Below are positions 6,911 to 14,093 of a stretch of 19,849 nucleotides of DNA, piece after piece. How positions within the stretch are numbered: the stretch's first letter is position 1; each line of letters starts with the position of its first letter. The DNA comes from Eggerthellaceae bacterium (lineage in GTDB: Bacteria; Actinomycetota; Coriobacteriia; Coriobacteriales; Eggerthellaceae): contig JAFUCW010000303.1 in assembly GCA_017459485.1 (NCBI GenBank), positions 1 to 19,849 of the forward strand, written 5' to 3'. Made by a program: the position numbers and the translations under genes. The notes beneath the pieces are model-generated. The model had not been told where the DNA came from. It saw only the letters and a list, made by a program, of their open reading frames with translations, and searched no databases.

Positions 6911-7546
6911 ATGCAAAAGAAGATAGTGGTTGTGAATGCGGGCCCGCGCAAGGGTTGGAATACCGACACGATCATCAGCGAGGCGGCGCAGGGTGCGGCC
7001 GATGCCGGCGCCGAAATAGAGCGCTTCGACTTGTTCAAGCTGGAGCGCTACACCGGATGCATTTCGTGCTTCGGCTGCAAAAAGGAGAAGTTCAAGGGGC
7101 ATTGCATTTGCAGAGACGGGTTGACCCCAGTGCTGGACGCCATTCGCGAATCCGATGGGTTGATAATAGGCTCGCCCAACTATCTGGGGGAAATGACAGC
7201 TTCCTTCCGTGCGCTGTACGAACGTCTGGTGTTCCAGGGCCTCACCTACAATGCCGAAGAGCCGTGCTGCACCGGGCGGCTCATCCCTGTGCTGCTCGTC
7301 ATGACCAGCAATGCTCCCGATACAGGTTACGTGCACTTGCTGCAAGGGTACCGCCAAACGCTTTCGCGCTTTGTGGGCCCCACCGACGTGTTCGTGTCTG
7401 GGAACACCTTGCAGGTAAAGGATTATTCCAAGTTGGACTGGGAGTGGTCTATCTTCGACGTGGAGGCTAAACAACGCCGTCATGAAGAGGTGTTCCCGCA
7501 GGAATGCCAGGCCGCCTACGAGAAAGGTGCCTCCCTGGTGGGGTGA
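6911..7546 (+). CDS. Iron-sulfur flavoprotein (flavodoxin family)
   Basis: A 211-residue NADPH-dependent FMN reductase-fold protein. The FMN loop is NAGPRKGWNTDTII (residues 9-22). A compact cysteine cluster, TGCISCFGCKK with C50, C53 and C56, then C65 and C67, resembles the 4Fe-4S motif of Isf-type flavoproteins, though the last gap is longer than in the archaeal type. GLIIGSPNYLGEMTASFRALYERL is the second FMN-contact region. AAGGAG lies 8 bases before the ATG at 6911; a GTG six bases earlier is less likely. The gap to the EFR1 gene is 33 bases, so this is likely the last gene of the redox operon. Isf proteins have been linked to oxygen and peroxide reduction in anaerobes. Confidence 0.85.
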   Translation: MQKKIVVVNAGPRKGWNTDTIISEAAQGAADAGAEIERFDLFKLERYTGCISCFGCKKEKFKGHCICRDGLTPVLDAIRESDGLIIGSPNYLGEMTASFRALYERLVFQGLTYNAEEPCCTGRLIPVLLVMTSNAPDTGYVHLLQGYRQTLSRFVGPTDVFVSGNTLQVKDYSKLDWEWSIFDVEAKQRRHEEVFPQECQAAYEKGASLVG

Positions 7547-7599
7547 CGGCGCGATCCTCGTCGTGCCGCTCCAAGGGTTATGTCGCAGCCTGTTCTTTC

Positions 7600-7664
7600 G
7601 CCGCTTCGACACAGTCGACGCGAAGCTGTCACATGAAGCTGTCACAGTCGCACGTGGCTGTTAC
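7600..7664. repeat. GCTGTCAC short-repeat cluster between convergent genes
   Basis: CGAAGCTGTCAC (7621-7632) and TGAAGCTGTCAC (7634-7645) are direct repeats 13 bases apart; a degenerate third copy, CGTGGCTGTTACG, ends near 7665 and runs just into the end of the minus-strand gene. An inverted arm, GCTTCGAC, lies at about 7603-7610. The arms match the hairpin family seen at 8188-8229, 17480-17506 and 19662-19688. Sitting between convergent gene ends it could act as a two-way terminator. Confidence 0.55.
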
Positions 7665-8155
7665 GAGGAAGAGAGCGGCAAGAAGACGATCGGGTTGCCC
7701 CGCTGGGCGATAAGCGCGCACACATCATCGGTGTTCACGTAGATGGTAGCCGTGTTTACGAGCGGGTGGGCGCCGATCACCTTGCCGGCAAGCGCCTCGT
7801 CGAAGACCTGCGTGACGTGGCGCGTTTCGTCGTTGAGGGTGGCCAGCGGCGTCACGCTGCCCGCCTCCACGCCCAGCATCTTCGGTAGCAAGTCCGCATT
7901 CACGAACTGCAGGCGCCGCGATTGGAGCATGCCAGAGAGGACCTTCAAGTCTGTGCGGGCGTCAAGGGGCACGGTAACCAGGTAAAACTCGCGCTTCTTC
8001 TTGTCGCTGAGGAACAGGTTCTTCACGAAAATGCCTCGCTCGGGGATGTCGGCCTCAAGCGCCTCTTCTGCCGTGAATACCGCCTTGTGGCGAACTATCG
8101 AGTATTCGATCCCCTGCTTGTCCAGCAATGCGTAGAGATCTGATTCTTGCAGCAT
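7661..8155 (-). CDS. YbaK/ProX-type aminoacyl-tRNA editing protein
   Basis: A 164-residue single-domain YbaK/EbsC protein. It starts MLQESDLYALLDKQGIEYSI, then HKAVFTAEEALEADIPERGIFVKNLFLSDKKKREFYLV, the strand-and-loop layout of the family with the conserved lysine in VKNLFL, and ends GAHPLVNTATIYVNTDDV. Stand-alone ProX-type proteins hydrolyse mischarged Ala-tRNA(Pro); related YbaK removes Cys. I place the start at 8155, where family homology begins. The frame is open back to 8242, but that part is made of short repeats with no family similarity and no ribosome site. It converges with the flavoprotein gene. Which misacylated tRNA it edits cannot be told from this sequence. Confidence 0.85.
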   Translation of the reverse strand: MLQESDLYALLDKQGIEYSIVRHKAVFTAEEALEADIPERGIFVKNLFLSDKKKREFYLVTVPLDARTDLKVLSGMLQSRRLQFVNADLLPKMLGVEAGSVTPLATLNDETRHVTQVFDEALAGKVIGAHPLVNTATIYVNTDDVCALIAQRGNPIVFLPLSSS

Positions 8156-8187
8156 GCCGCAGCAGGCACGCCATGCCCTATAGCCGT

Positions 8188-8266
8188 GTGGCAGCTTCGT
8201 GTGTGGCAGCTTCTCGTCGAAGGTGTTACGTTTGTGTGTCACACGACACTCGATGCGTAGCAGTCA
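8188..8266. repeat. GTGGCAGCTTCG repeat cluster upstream of the YbaK gene
   Basis: GTGGCAGCTTCG (8188-8199) and GTGGCAGCTTCT (8203-8214) are direct repeats 15 bases apart, followed by the inverted arm CGAAGGTGTTAC (8218-8229) and a more decayed arm, GCGTAGCAGTCAC, ending at 8266. They are diverged members of the GTGACAGCTTCG hairpin family. They fill the space between the two minus-strand genes. Confidence 0.5.
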
Positions 8267-8270
8267 CGCT

Positions 8271-9035
8271 CTAGGGAGCTTTCATGGCGCAGGGGACGGC
8301 GACCATGCATTTGCCACACGAGTCGGCGCCAGGGAAGCCACGGTGCACCATTATTCCGTAGAGCTGGTGGTTGCAGGCCCACTTGTCGTAGAACTCCACG
8401 CCGCCTTCGATCGAAAGCGCGTCGGCAACGCAGCGCTTGGTGCACGCTCCGCAGATGCCCTTGCGCTTGAACAAGCACAGCTCTTCTGCCGGCCGTGGGG
8501 TGGGCGGCAGCGGCATGTCGGTGACCACGCTGCCGATGCGCCCGCAGCAGCCGGATTCGGTGATGAGCATGTGGTGCACCCCGAACGTGCCCACGCCGGC
8601 GATGACCGCCGCACTGCGGTGCGACCAGTCGCTGCGCAGGTTTTCCTCGTCGTAGTTATAGGTAGGCGGAAGGTTGGAGGCATGGTAGCCTGCCGCTTCG
8701 ATGAATGCGCACAGGTGGGTGTTGAGGTCCGTAAGCAACTGGTTGGTGTCGACGTAGGCCTGCGCCCATTCGGCAGAACTCGGCTCGTGCTCGATGTTGC
8801 TCTTCACGACGTCTTCGGTAAACGGCATGAAGTAGGCAATGACGCTACGCGCCCCCGGCACCAGGTCTTCCGGCAGCGCGTGCGTGGGCCCGACTATTTC
8901 CTTGAGCGCGGGAAACAGCGGGTCGGCCGCGTCGGCGACGCCCATGACGGGCCGGCGCCATCGCGTGGGCGTCTGGTGCGTGCGCGGGTAGTCTTCAACG
9001 TATTGGACGATTTCGTCCTGAATCTTCTCCCACAT
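8271..9035 (-). CDS. QueG-like protein with a double 4Fe-4S cluster domain
   Basis: A 254-residue protein related to the iron-sulfur half of epoxyqueuosine reductases. The middle has ARSVIAYFMPF, typical of that family. The C-terminal part carries two ferredoxin-like cysteine sets: CLFKRKGICGACTKRC and then, after WACNHQLYG, DSCGKCMVAVPC. At 254 residues it is well short of true QueG (about 380, with a C-terminal HEAT region), so a queuosine role is unlikely; it is more likely a relative serving as a cobalamin- or electron-linked reductase. AAGGAGG 5-6 bases before the ATG at 9035 fixes the start. Before the 336-bp repeat was split by the cassette, this gene would have been divergent from the LysR regulator, which is therefore a candidate controller. 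Confidence 0.8.
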   Translation of the reverse strand: MWEKIQDEIVQYVEDYPRTHQTPTRWRRPVMGVADAADPLFPALKEIVGPTHALPEDLVPGARSVIAYFMPFTEDVVKSNIEHEPSSAEWAQAYVDTNQLLTDLNTHLCAFIEAAGYHASNLPPTYNYDEENLRSDWSHRSAAVIAGVGTFGVHHMLITESGCCGRIGSVVTDMPLPPTPRPAEELCLFKRKGICGACTKRCVADALSIEGGVEFYDKWACNHQLYGIMVHRGFPGADSCGKCMVAVPCAMKAP

Positions 9036-9090
9036 GTCTGCCTCCTTCGATGTCCTTACAGGTATTTGTCCTTGTGCGGGGGACGCTTGC

Positions 9091-9180
9091 TGCAACAAAG
9101 GGGTCGGAGTAACACGTTGCATATCGGCGGAGCTTGAGGCATCGGGCATGCAACGTTTTGCTCCGACCCCTTTGTCGCAC
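9091..9180. repeat. Palindromic (MITE- or REP-like) element, left copy
   Basis: The left arm ACAAAGGGGTCGGAG...ACGTTGCAT and the right arm ATGCAACGTTTTGCTCCGACCCC...TTTGT are inverted repeats of about 32 bases with few mismatches. The loop of about 25 bases (ATCGGCGGAGCTTGAGGCAT...) appears in the opposite orientation in the right copy at 16265-16355. It carries no gene. Confidence 0.7.
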
Positions 9181-9350
9181 GACCCCTCGTTGACCTTATG
9201 TTTCCCTTTCAAAAAGCGGAACGTGCTGCACGTCTGCCTCATGCCGCCATCTCGATTATGCAGCGCAGACTGCGAGGTGGGAAGAAGGAATGCTTTATAC
9301 TGATATAAGCAACGCTAATACCTATGTTGCGAACGTGCGATAGGACCAAC

Positions 9351-9426
9351 ATGGACGACCGAAAGCTTGAAGTGCTGGTGGCGGCGGTCGAGACGGGCAG
9401 CTTCAACAAGGCCGCGCAGCGCTGCC
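9351..9426 (+). pseudogene. Truncated 5' end of a LysR-family gene
   Basis: From ATG 9351 the first 25 residues, MDDRKLEVLVAAVETGSFNK followed by AAQRC, are identical to the start of the intact LysR protein at 16525. The coding sequence then breaks at 9426/9427, inside the helix-turn-helix, and runs into the antisense of the AraC-regulator gene end. No functional product is possible: only the first helices of the DNA-binding domain remain. Its promoter region is also retained and would drive transcription antisense into the AraC gene. Confidence 0.85.
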
Positions 9427-9433
9427 CTAGCCG

Positions 9434-11092
9434 TTACAGCCCGGTGTCAAGCTTGCGGATCTTGCCGGCCGTGGTGCCTTCGAGCTTCTTGAAGGCACGG
9501 TTCATGGTTAAAACGTTGTTGAAGCCAACCTCTTCGGCAGCTTCTTTGACGCTTATACGAGAGTCGCGCATAAGCTTTTTTGCCTCTTCGACGCGCAGGC
9601 GCGTGATGTAGTCTGCAAGTCCGATTCCCATGCGCTTCTTGAAAGTGCGCGAGAGATACGACGCGTTCATCCCAAAGAGGTTGGCAATGCTTCCCACGCT
9701 CAAGTTGGAATCGCTGTAGCTCTCGGACAGGTACTCGACGATCTCGAGCATTTTGTCGCTTGTTGGGCGGTCTTGGGCCGAAAGCGCAAGGATGTCGAGC
9801 TTGTCGAAAAGCGCGCCCGATATGCGTTTGAGCGCCTTGAGCGACTCGCATGAAGCGAGTTCGTCGCGTACATCTATTTCGTTGAAAAAAGCGGCATCTG
9901 CAACTTGCCTGACTTCTTCCAACGCATTTGAGAGCAGCATGCAGACATCGCGCAAGCGGAAATCGGCAATGCGGGCCGACCCCGCCTTGAGGACGTAGTC
10001 GCTTGCAAGCATGGCATCGAAGATCTGCCGCGCCTTGTCGTATTCTGCAGTACGGATGCAGGTCATGAAGCGGGTTTCTTCCGAAAACCAAAGGTACGCC
10101 GAGTTGTCCTCGGGCTCTTCGGAATCGAGTGTGCGGTACACCGACACTGGGTTGCGATCGCCGGTGATTCTGGCGTACTGCAGCAAGTCGACGGCTTCGG
10201 AAAACGATTGAGCGATTGCGCGCATGTCTGATGCGCTGCTGCCGACGGCTGCCCTTACGGCAAGGCCTGTCTTGTCTGCGACTATCTGTTGACAGAGTTT
10301 GGTGATGCGTACTGTTTCGTAGGCCATGTCCTGCGCCGTGGCGGGGCGTTTGGGCACGGCAAGGCAGGCGAGCGTGCCGTCGATTTCGGCCGTCAAGGGC
10401 GTTGCGATATTGACGAACATCTGGGTAAGCAAGTCGCGTATCGTCAGATGGCAGTGCGCAATGGTAGCGTCCGAGGGCGGAGGAACCGACTCGGCCGCAT
10501 CAACGCAGAACACGACAACCTGCATGTCGTGCTCGTAAAGATCGATGCCGTACAGGGACGCCGTTTCGTTCATCCGGTCGATGTCGCGTGTCCATCCCTT
10601 GAGCAATCTGAGCACGAAGTTTTCCCTCATCAACTCGCTTTGGCGGTCAAGGCGGTTCTTGTATGTGACGTTCTCCTGCAACATGGATTCGACCGACGAT
10701 TCGAGGAACGCAAGGTCGTCGATGTGCGCAGCCTGCGACGGATTGGAAAGGGAGCCCCTTTCTGCATCCGACTGGGTTTCCTGCGACTTCCGTGCAACTG
10801 TCATCTTCTCAAGCAAGGTGGCAAAAGCCATCTGGTAATCCTGAAGGACGAAGAACAAGGCGAACAAACCGAATGCCAGCATCAACACGAGCGCTTTGAC
10901 ACTACCGTCGATAAGGCTGCGCTGGAACGCTTCGAGCGAATCCTGATGCGAAGTAAACGCAAGCGTCGCCTGCATGAAACACAGGTAGTCGAGGAAGAAC
11001 AGCGACACCCCGATGACTATAGCGCCACCAAGCAGCCAGCGCGAGCGGGGCCGCAGGTAGCCTTCGGATGGGCGTTTGCCAAACACTGTCAT
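9434..11092 (-). CDS. Membrane-tethered AraC-family regulator
   Basis: A 552-residue regulator. Two transmembrane helices lie at the N-terminus, about residues 18-41 (RWLLGGAIVIGVSLFFLDYL) and 63-86 (VKALVLMLAFGLFALFFVL), with a loop of about 20 residues outside. A helical linker, possibly coiled coil (about 86-160), follows, then a middle domain that resembles the degenerate cyclase-like modules of other large AraC/PucR-type regulators. The C-terminal 100 residues are a typical AraC double HTH: LSVGSIANLFGMNASYLSRT and ISVKEAAEEVGF followed by FKKLEG. GGGAGG five bases before the ATG at 11092 fixes the start. It is last in the minus-strand operon and probably senses a signal at or in the membrane to control the cassette. 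The short outer loop argues against a large external sensor domain, so it may sense through a partner. Confidence 0.85.
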   Translation of the reverse strand: MTVFGKRPSEGYLRPRSRWLLGGAIVIGVSLFFLDYLCFMQATLAFTSHQDSLEAFQRSLIDGSVKALVLMLAFGLFALFFVLQDYQMAFATLLEKMTVARKSQETQSDAERGSLSNPSQAAHIDDLAFLESSVESMLQENVTYKNRLDRQSELMRENFVLRLLKGWTRDIDRMNETASLYGIDLYEHDMQVVVFCVDAAESVPPPSDATIAHCHLTIRDLLTQMFVNIATPLTAEIDGTLACLAVPKRPATAQDMAYETVRITKLCQQIVADKTGLAVRAAVGSSASDMRAIAQSFSEAVDLLQYARITGDRNPVSVYRTLDSEEPEDNSAYLWFSEETRFMTCIRTAEYDKARQIFDAMLASDYVLKAGSARIADFRLRDVCMLLSNALEEVRQVADAAFFNEIDVRDELASCESLKALKRISGALFDKLDILALSAQDRPTSDKMLEIVEYLSESYSDSNLSVGSIANLFGMNASYLSRTFKKRMGIGLADYITRLRVEEAKKLMRDSRISVKEAAEEVGFNNVLTMNRAFKKLEGTTAGKIRKLDTGL

Positions 11093-11107
11093 AGAGCCTC
11101 CCAGAGT

Positions 11108-11218
11108 CTAGAAGCGGTCGATGAAGTGGTAAAGGCGCCAGATCCAGGCGACAATGAGCACGATTGCGATGACTGCGTACCGAACCACACCAAGATTGGG
11201 GTCAAGCAAGAAATCCAT
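11108..11218 (-). CDS. 36-residue single-pass membrane protein
   Basis: A small gene between the transporter fusion and the AraC regulator. It encodes MDFLLDPNLG followed by one hydrophobic helix, VRYAVIAIVLIVAWIWRLY, and a short tail ending in HFIDRF. Its ATG lies 3 bases after the transporter stop codon, with AGGAAAGGCGG in the end of the transporter gene as a ribosome site, and its stop is 15 bases before the AraC start. Coding is supported by the tight operon fit and by the clean signal-anchor-like pattern. Short tryptophan-rich single-pass proteins next to transporters or membrane regulators often act as subunits or modulators; here it could link the transporter to the membrane-tethered regulator. 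That is inference. Confidence 0.6.
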   Translation of the reverse strand: MDFLLDPNLGVVRYAVIAIVLIVAWIWRLYHFIDRF

Positions 11219-11221
11219 CGA

Positions 11222-12616
11222 CTACCGCCTTTCCTGATCGCGTACATGGGCCGTGTCTGCTATGAGCCCGTTGTGCACGAGCCGTTCGTATCCGAAGCCT
11301 GTCAACGTGTAGCGCGAAAGCAGCTTGCCTTCGGCAAAGCCCCCGCCGTCATCGACGTTTTCGTCAAGCGCGACTATCATGCCTGCGGCAGCCGCTTCGA
11401 TGAGCGAGAGCCTGACTTCGTTGCGCTTGCGCCTGCGCCGTTTCTGGTTGGCCACATCTTCGGAAAGCCTGTCGGCAAGCTCCCAGTCCCAGGCCGGCCC
11501 GTTTTCTGCGATAAGAACCAGCGCCTGCGACTTAAGGGGGAGTTGTGCGAGAAGGCGCGAGCTTTGCGCAGTGCAGCGTCGGGGAGTGACGTCGACGTTG
11601 CGCATGACGCCCAAGATGTCTTTGCCGCTCGTATAGATCACGAACACGCCGACAAGGGTTATGACGCATGCAATCACCGTGGGCCATGAAGGCACGGTAA
11701 GGGTGACCGTCGTAGCCACGATCGCCGCCACATAACCCGAGATATCGGTCACGGCCAAACCGCAGCAGACCCCGCACAAGGCGAAACTCTTGTACCACCC
11801 AAGATAGTCGAAGGTCAGACACCCAGCCAAACGGAGGATGAAAAGGATGTCGGGCGAAGCGACGGTGTGTGGAATATGGCCGACGAGGTCAAGCTGGGGG
11901 GCTATAACGGCCGATGCGACAAGTATGACAACCCACAGAACGGCTTCGTAGGTGTAGCGCACAGCAACGCCCACCGAGGAATCCGTTGTGTCTTGCGCAC
12001 GTGCGGCAAAAGCACCCTCAACGCCCCAGTCTATGCCAACCAGTATGCCGGCAATCACAAACAGGACGAACACCGAACCCGACGTGTCGAACGCTAGGGG
12101 GAAGTACAGGATAAAGCAGCCGCCGAACACGAAAGCCAAACCCATCCAGCACATGCGCGGTATGATCTCTTTGTACCAGAGCCGTGCCATAAGGGCGCCA
12201 ACGAGCGGATAGAACATGGTCATGGCCGTGACGAAGGCCGAGTCAAGCAGGCTGCCCGTGTAGTAGATGATTGGCTCGCCTACGCAACCCATCATCGCGC
12301 TCGCAAGGTAGAACATGCAGTCGCGATGGGGGTGGCGCAGCATGTTCAGGTACTCCTTGATTTTGCCGGTGACCGCCATCCAGACAATGCAGATGCAGGT
12401 GATCAAAAAGACCATGAGAACCGAAAAAACAAGTGCTGCTGCAACCAGGTCGCGCTGGGCATATGGCACGCCCAAAAACGCGTCGCCCTGCAAAAGGAGC
12501 TCAACTCCTACATAACAGGTTGCCCAGTGGATTGAGCACCATAGTGCGGTCTGGAACCCCCAGTTGCGCCTGATTGTTGCCTGACGGTCGCGTAGAACCC
12601 GCGTCGATAGCTCCAT
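11222..12616 (-). CDS. DMT/EamA-type transporter fused to a C-terminal winged-helix-like domain
   Basis: A 464-residue protein. Residues about 20-340 contain roughly ten hydrophobic helices with the drug/metabolite transporter pattern, for example SAFVTAMTMFYPLVGALMAR and the WGVEGAFAAR...DSSVGVAVRY segment, which also occurs in the second transporter of this cassette (WGIEGCVAGF...DSQVGVTIRQ). The last 110-120 residues are soluble and basic (QKRRRRKRNEVR) and align with the free protein at 15163: ALVLIAENGP..., EVRLSLIEAAAAGMI and SRYTLTGFGYERL against EGVRESLMTAEQNGLL and YYRVTDYGRSMID. A transporter fused to a regulator-like domain is unusual. GGAGAG 8 bases before the ATG at 12616 supports the start. 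It is first in the minus-strand operon. The substrate is unknown. Confidence 0.8.
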   Translation of the reverse strand: MELSTRVLRDRQATIRRNWGFQTALWCSIHWATCYVGVELLLQGDAFLGVPYAQRDLVAAALVFSVLMVFLITCICIVWMAVTGKIKEYLNMLRHPHRDCMFYLASAMMGCVGEPIIYYTGSLLDSAFVTAMTMFYPLVGALMARLWYKEIIPRMCWMGLAFVFGGCFILYFPLAFDTSGSVFVLFVIAGILVGIDWGVEGAFAARAQDTTDSSVGVAVRYTYEAVLWVVILVASAVIAPQLDLVGHIPHTVASPDILFILRLAGCLTFDYLGWYKSFALCGVCCGLAVTDISGYVAAIVATTVTLTVPSWPTVIACVITLVGVFVIYTSGKDILGVMRNVDVTPRRCTAQSSRLLAQLPLKSQALVLIAENGPAWDWELADRLSEDVANQKRRRRKRNEVRLSLIEAAAAGMIVALDENVDDGGGFAEGKLLSRYTLTGFGYERLVHNGLIADTAHVRDQERR

Positions 12617-12932
12617 AAATACATCTCTCCATTGTGCGATACGCGGCGGCTAGGTTCAATAAAGAGCCTTTTCGATGTCGCTTATTGTCCCCTGATTCCA
12701 TCATATTCTTTGCGTCTACGTGCGGCAATAAACGTTTTCTTACCCTGTGTTCACTCTCTTACCTCTTGGGCAAAAGGTCATTTTCTGAGCATTCCCGCAG
12801 GGTTTGGCGGCTTGTTCGCGCTTGGATGCCAACGTAGCCTCGAAGCAAGGGCAGCGGGGGCACTGCGTCCCTGCATGCAACGGAATGCAGGCTTGGCGAA
12901 AGCGGCCTGCAGGGAAAACGAAGGGGACAAAC
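12617..12932. promoter_or_regulatory. Divergent intergenic control region of the cassette
   Basis: 316 bases between the two divergent operons. A perfect stem-loop, CCTGCAT-8-ATGCAGG, lies at 12870-12891, close to the acylase start. GGAGAG (minus strand, near 12628) and AAGGGG (plus strand, near 12920) are the ribosome sites. No convincing -35/-10 pair stood out on either strand. The AraC regulator and the winged-helix protein are the natural candidates to act here. Confidence 0.4.
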
Positions 12933-14081
12933 ATGGAAGACAAGAGACTGGTGAGTGTGCGAGGCAATGACTACGAGCGAGGGCTTGCCCTGGGAAAGCA
13001 GACGGGATACAGCATCCGCGTCAACTTCCTTAACAGGACGCGCCACTACAAGGAAGCCTACGGGTACGACTACGGCGAATGGGTGCGCAAGGCCCAGGTC
13101 TATGTGCCCCTCATCAAGGAGCACACGCCCCATACCTACGACGAGATGCGCGGCATGGCCGATGGAGCAGGGGTGCCTTTCGAGCATGTGCTGGCACTGA
13201 CAACCGACTACGAGATTACTGTGGCGGGAGGCTCGATTGCCGACAAGTGCACGGGCTTTTTCGCTGCGGGCGACTACACAAGCGACCGAGGGGCGCTTTG
13301 TGGACAGACCAACGACGAAGACCTCGGCGAATGGATACCGTTCCTCGACGTGGCAGTGCGTCATACCAATACCGAAGGGCCAAGCGCTCTCGTCTACACG
13401 CACCCAGGCATCACTGCCTACATGGGCATGAACGATGCGGGCTTGGCTATCTTGTGGCAGTACATCGACAACGGTGAGCGTGCCATGGGTGTTCCCACGA
13501 ACTGCATCATTCGCGAAGTGCTTTTCTACGATTCGCTCGACGATGCCGTGGCGTTTTTGCAAAAGGTCCCGCACTGCATTCCCAACCATTACCTTATCTC
13601 GAGCAAGGACAAGGGGGCGGCATCGGTGGAATGCTATCCGTCGGACGTCTTCGTAGTTCGCTCGGACGACCATCTGTGCCACACCAACAACGTGCTCACT
13701 CCCGAAAAAATGGACGGGTGCGACAAGAAGAGCCCCTTGGTGTACCGCGAGCAACCACTCGACCTCGAGCAGATGATGCAAGAGGCCTACGAGGGCGCCT
13801 TGCAGGGAACGCCGGGCGTTCTTGAATGGTCGTACCTCAGGCTCGACCGCATAACGGAGTTGCTCGAGCAGAACAAGGGGTCCATCACGCCCGAGAAGGC
13901 ACGGTGGTTCTTGGCAGACCACGTCAACGAGCCGTTTTCCATCTGCTCTCACCCCAACTTCGTCAACACGCGTTGGAAGACCTTGGCGTCGATGGTGTTC
14001 GACCTTGAGCGGGCCCAGATGCACATCGCTTTCGGCTGTGCGTGCGAAGAGCCTTTCCATACCTACACTTTCGAGCGCTAG
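12933..14081 (+). CDS. C45-type N-terminal-nucleophile acylase/amidohydrolase
   Basis: A 382-residue member of the acyl-CoA:6-aminopenicillanic-acid acyltransferase (peptidase C45) family. Residues 1-105 form the prodomain with GNDYERGLALGKQTG near the start and MRGMADGAGVPFEHVLAL in the middle. The expected autocleavage is before Cys106 in ADKCTGFFAAG, matching the Gly102/Cys103 site of the fungal enzyme in position. GALCGQTNDED follows, the family's Q-(N/T)-x-D motif. The new N-terminal cysteine would attack amide or acyl bonds. No signal peptide is seen, so the substrate must be imported, which fits the transporter gene 12 bases downstream. ATG 12933 is chosen by homology and AAGGGG at a 7-base distance. 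Candidate substrates are N-acyl amides, conjugated acids or beta-lactams; none can be chosen from sequence. Confidence 0.85.
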   Translation: MEDKRLVSVRGNDYERGLALGKQTGYSIRVNFLNRTRHYKEAYGYDYGEWVRKAQVYVPLIKEHTPHTYDEMRGMADGAGVPFEHVLALTTDYEITVAGGSIADKCTGFFAAGDYTSDRGALCGQTNDEDLGEWIPFLDVAVRHTNTEGPSALVYTHPGITAYMGMNDAGLAILWQYIDNGERAMGVPTNCIIREVLFYDSLDDAVAFLQKVPHCIPNHYLISSKDKGAASVECYPSDVFVVRSDDHLCHTNNVLTPEKMDGCDKKSPLVYREQPLDLEQMMQEAYEGALQGTPGVLEWSYLRLDRITELLEQNKGSITPEKARWFLADHVNEPFSICSHPNFVNTRWKTLASMVFDLERAQMHIAFGCACEEPFHTYTFER

Positions 14082-14093
14082 GAGGTGGGCGCA

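Larger units (their letters stand above)
9091..9426 (+). repeat. Left copy of the 336-bp direct repeat
   Basis: This stretch matches 16265-16600 at a constant offset of 7174 bases overall, with small compensating indels. It consists of a palindromic element (about 9091-9180), a promoter-like region and the first 25 codons of a LysR gene. From about 9264 to 9426 only four bases differ from the right copy (about 97.5% identity); the first half is clearly more diverged. The match stops abruptly at 9426. Confidence 0.9.

Noticed and set aside
8271..9035. True epoxyqueuosine reductase (queG)
   Set aside because: The protein is about 125 residues shorter than QueG, so only a QueG-like 4Fe-4S call is made.
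8199..9137. Plus-strand open frame of 312 codons
   Set aside because: Antisense to the QueG-like gene, which has cysteine motifs and an AAGGAGG site.
10289..11689. Long open frame (466 codons) on the plus strand
   Set aside because: Antisense to the AraC regulator and the transporter fusion, spanning their boundary; composition is rich in His/Arg/Val as expected for a shadow frame.
12933..14081. Bile salt hydrolase (choloylglycine hydrolase, C59)
   Set aside because: The nucleophile cysteine is internal at residue 106 after a prodomain, as in C45 enzymes, not at position 2 as in bile salt hydrolases.
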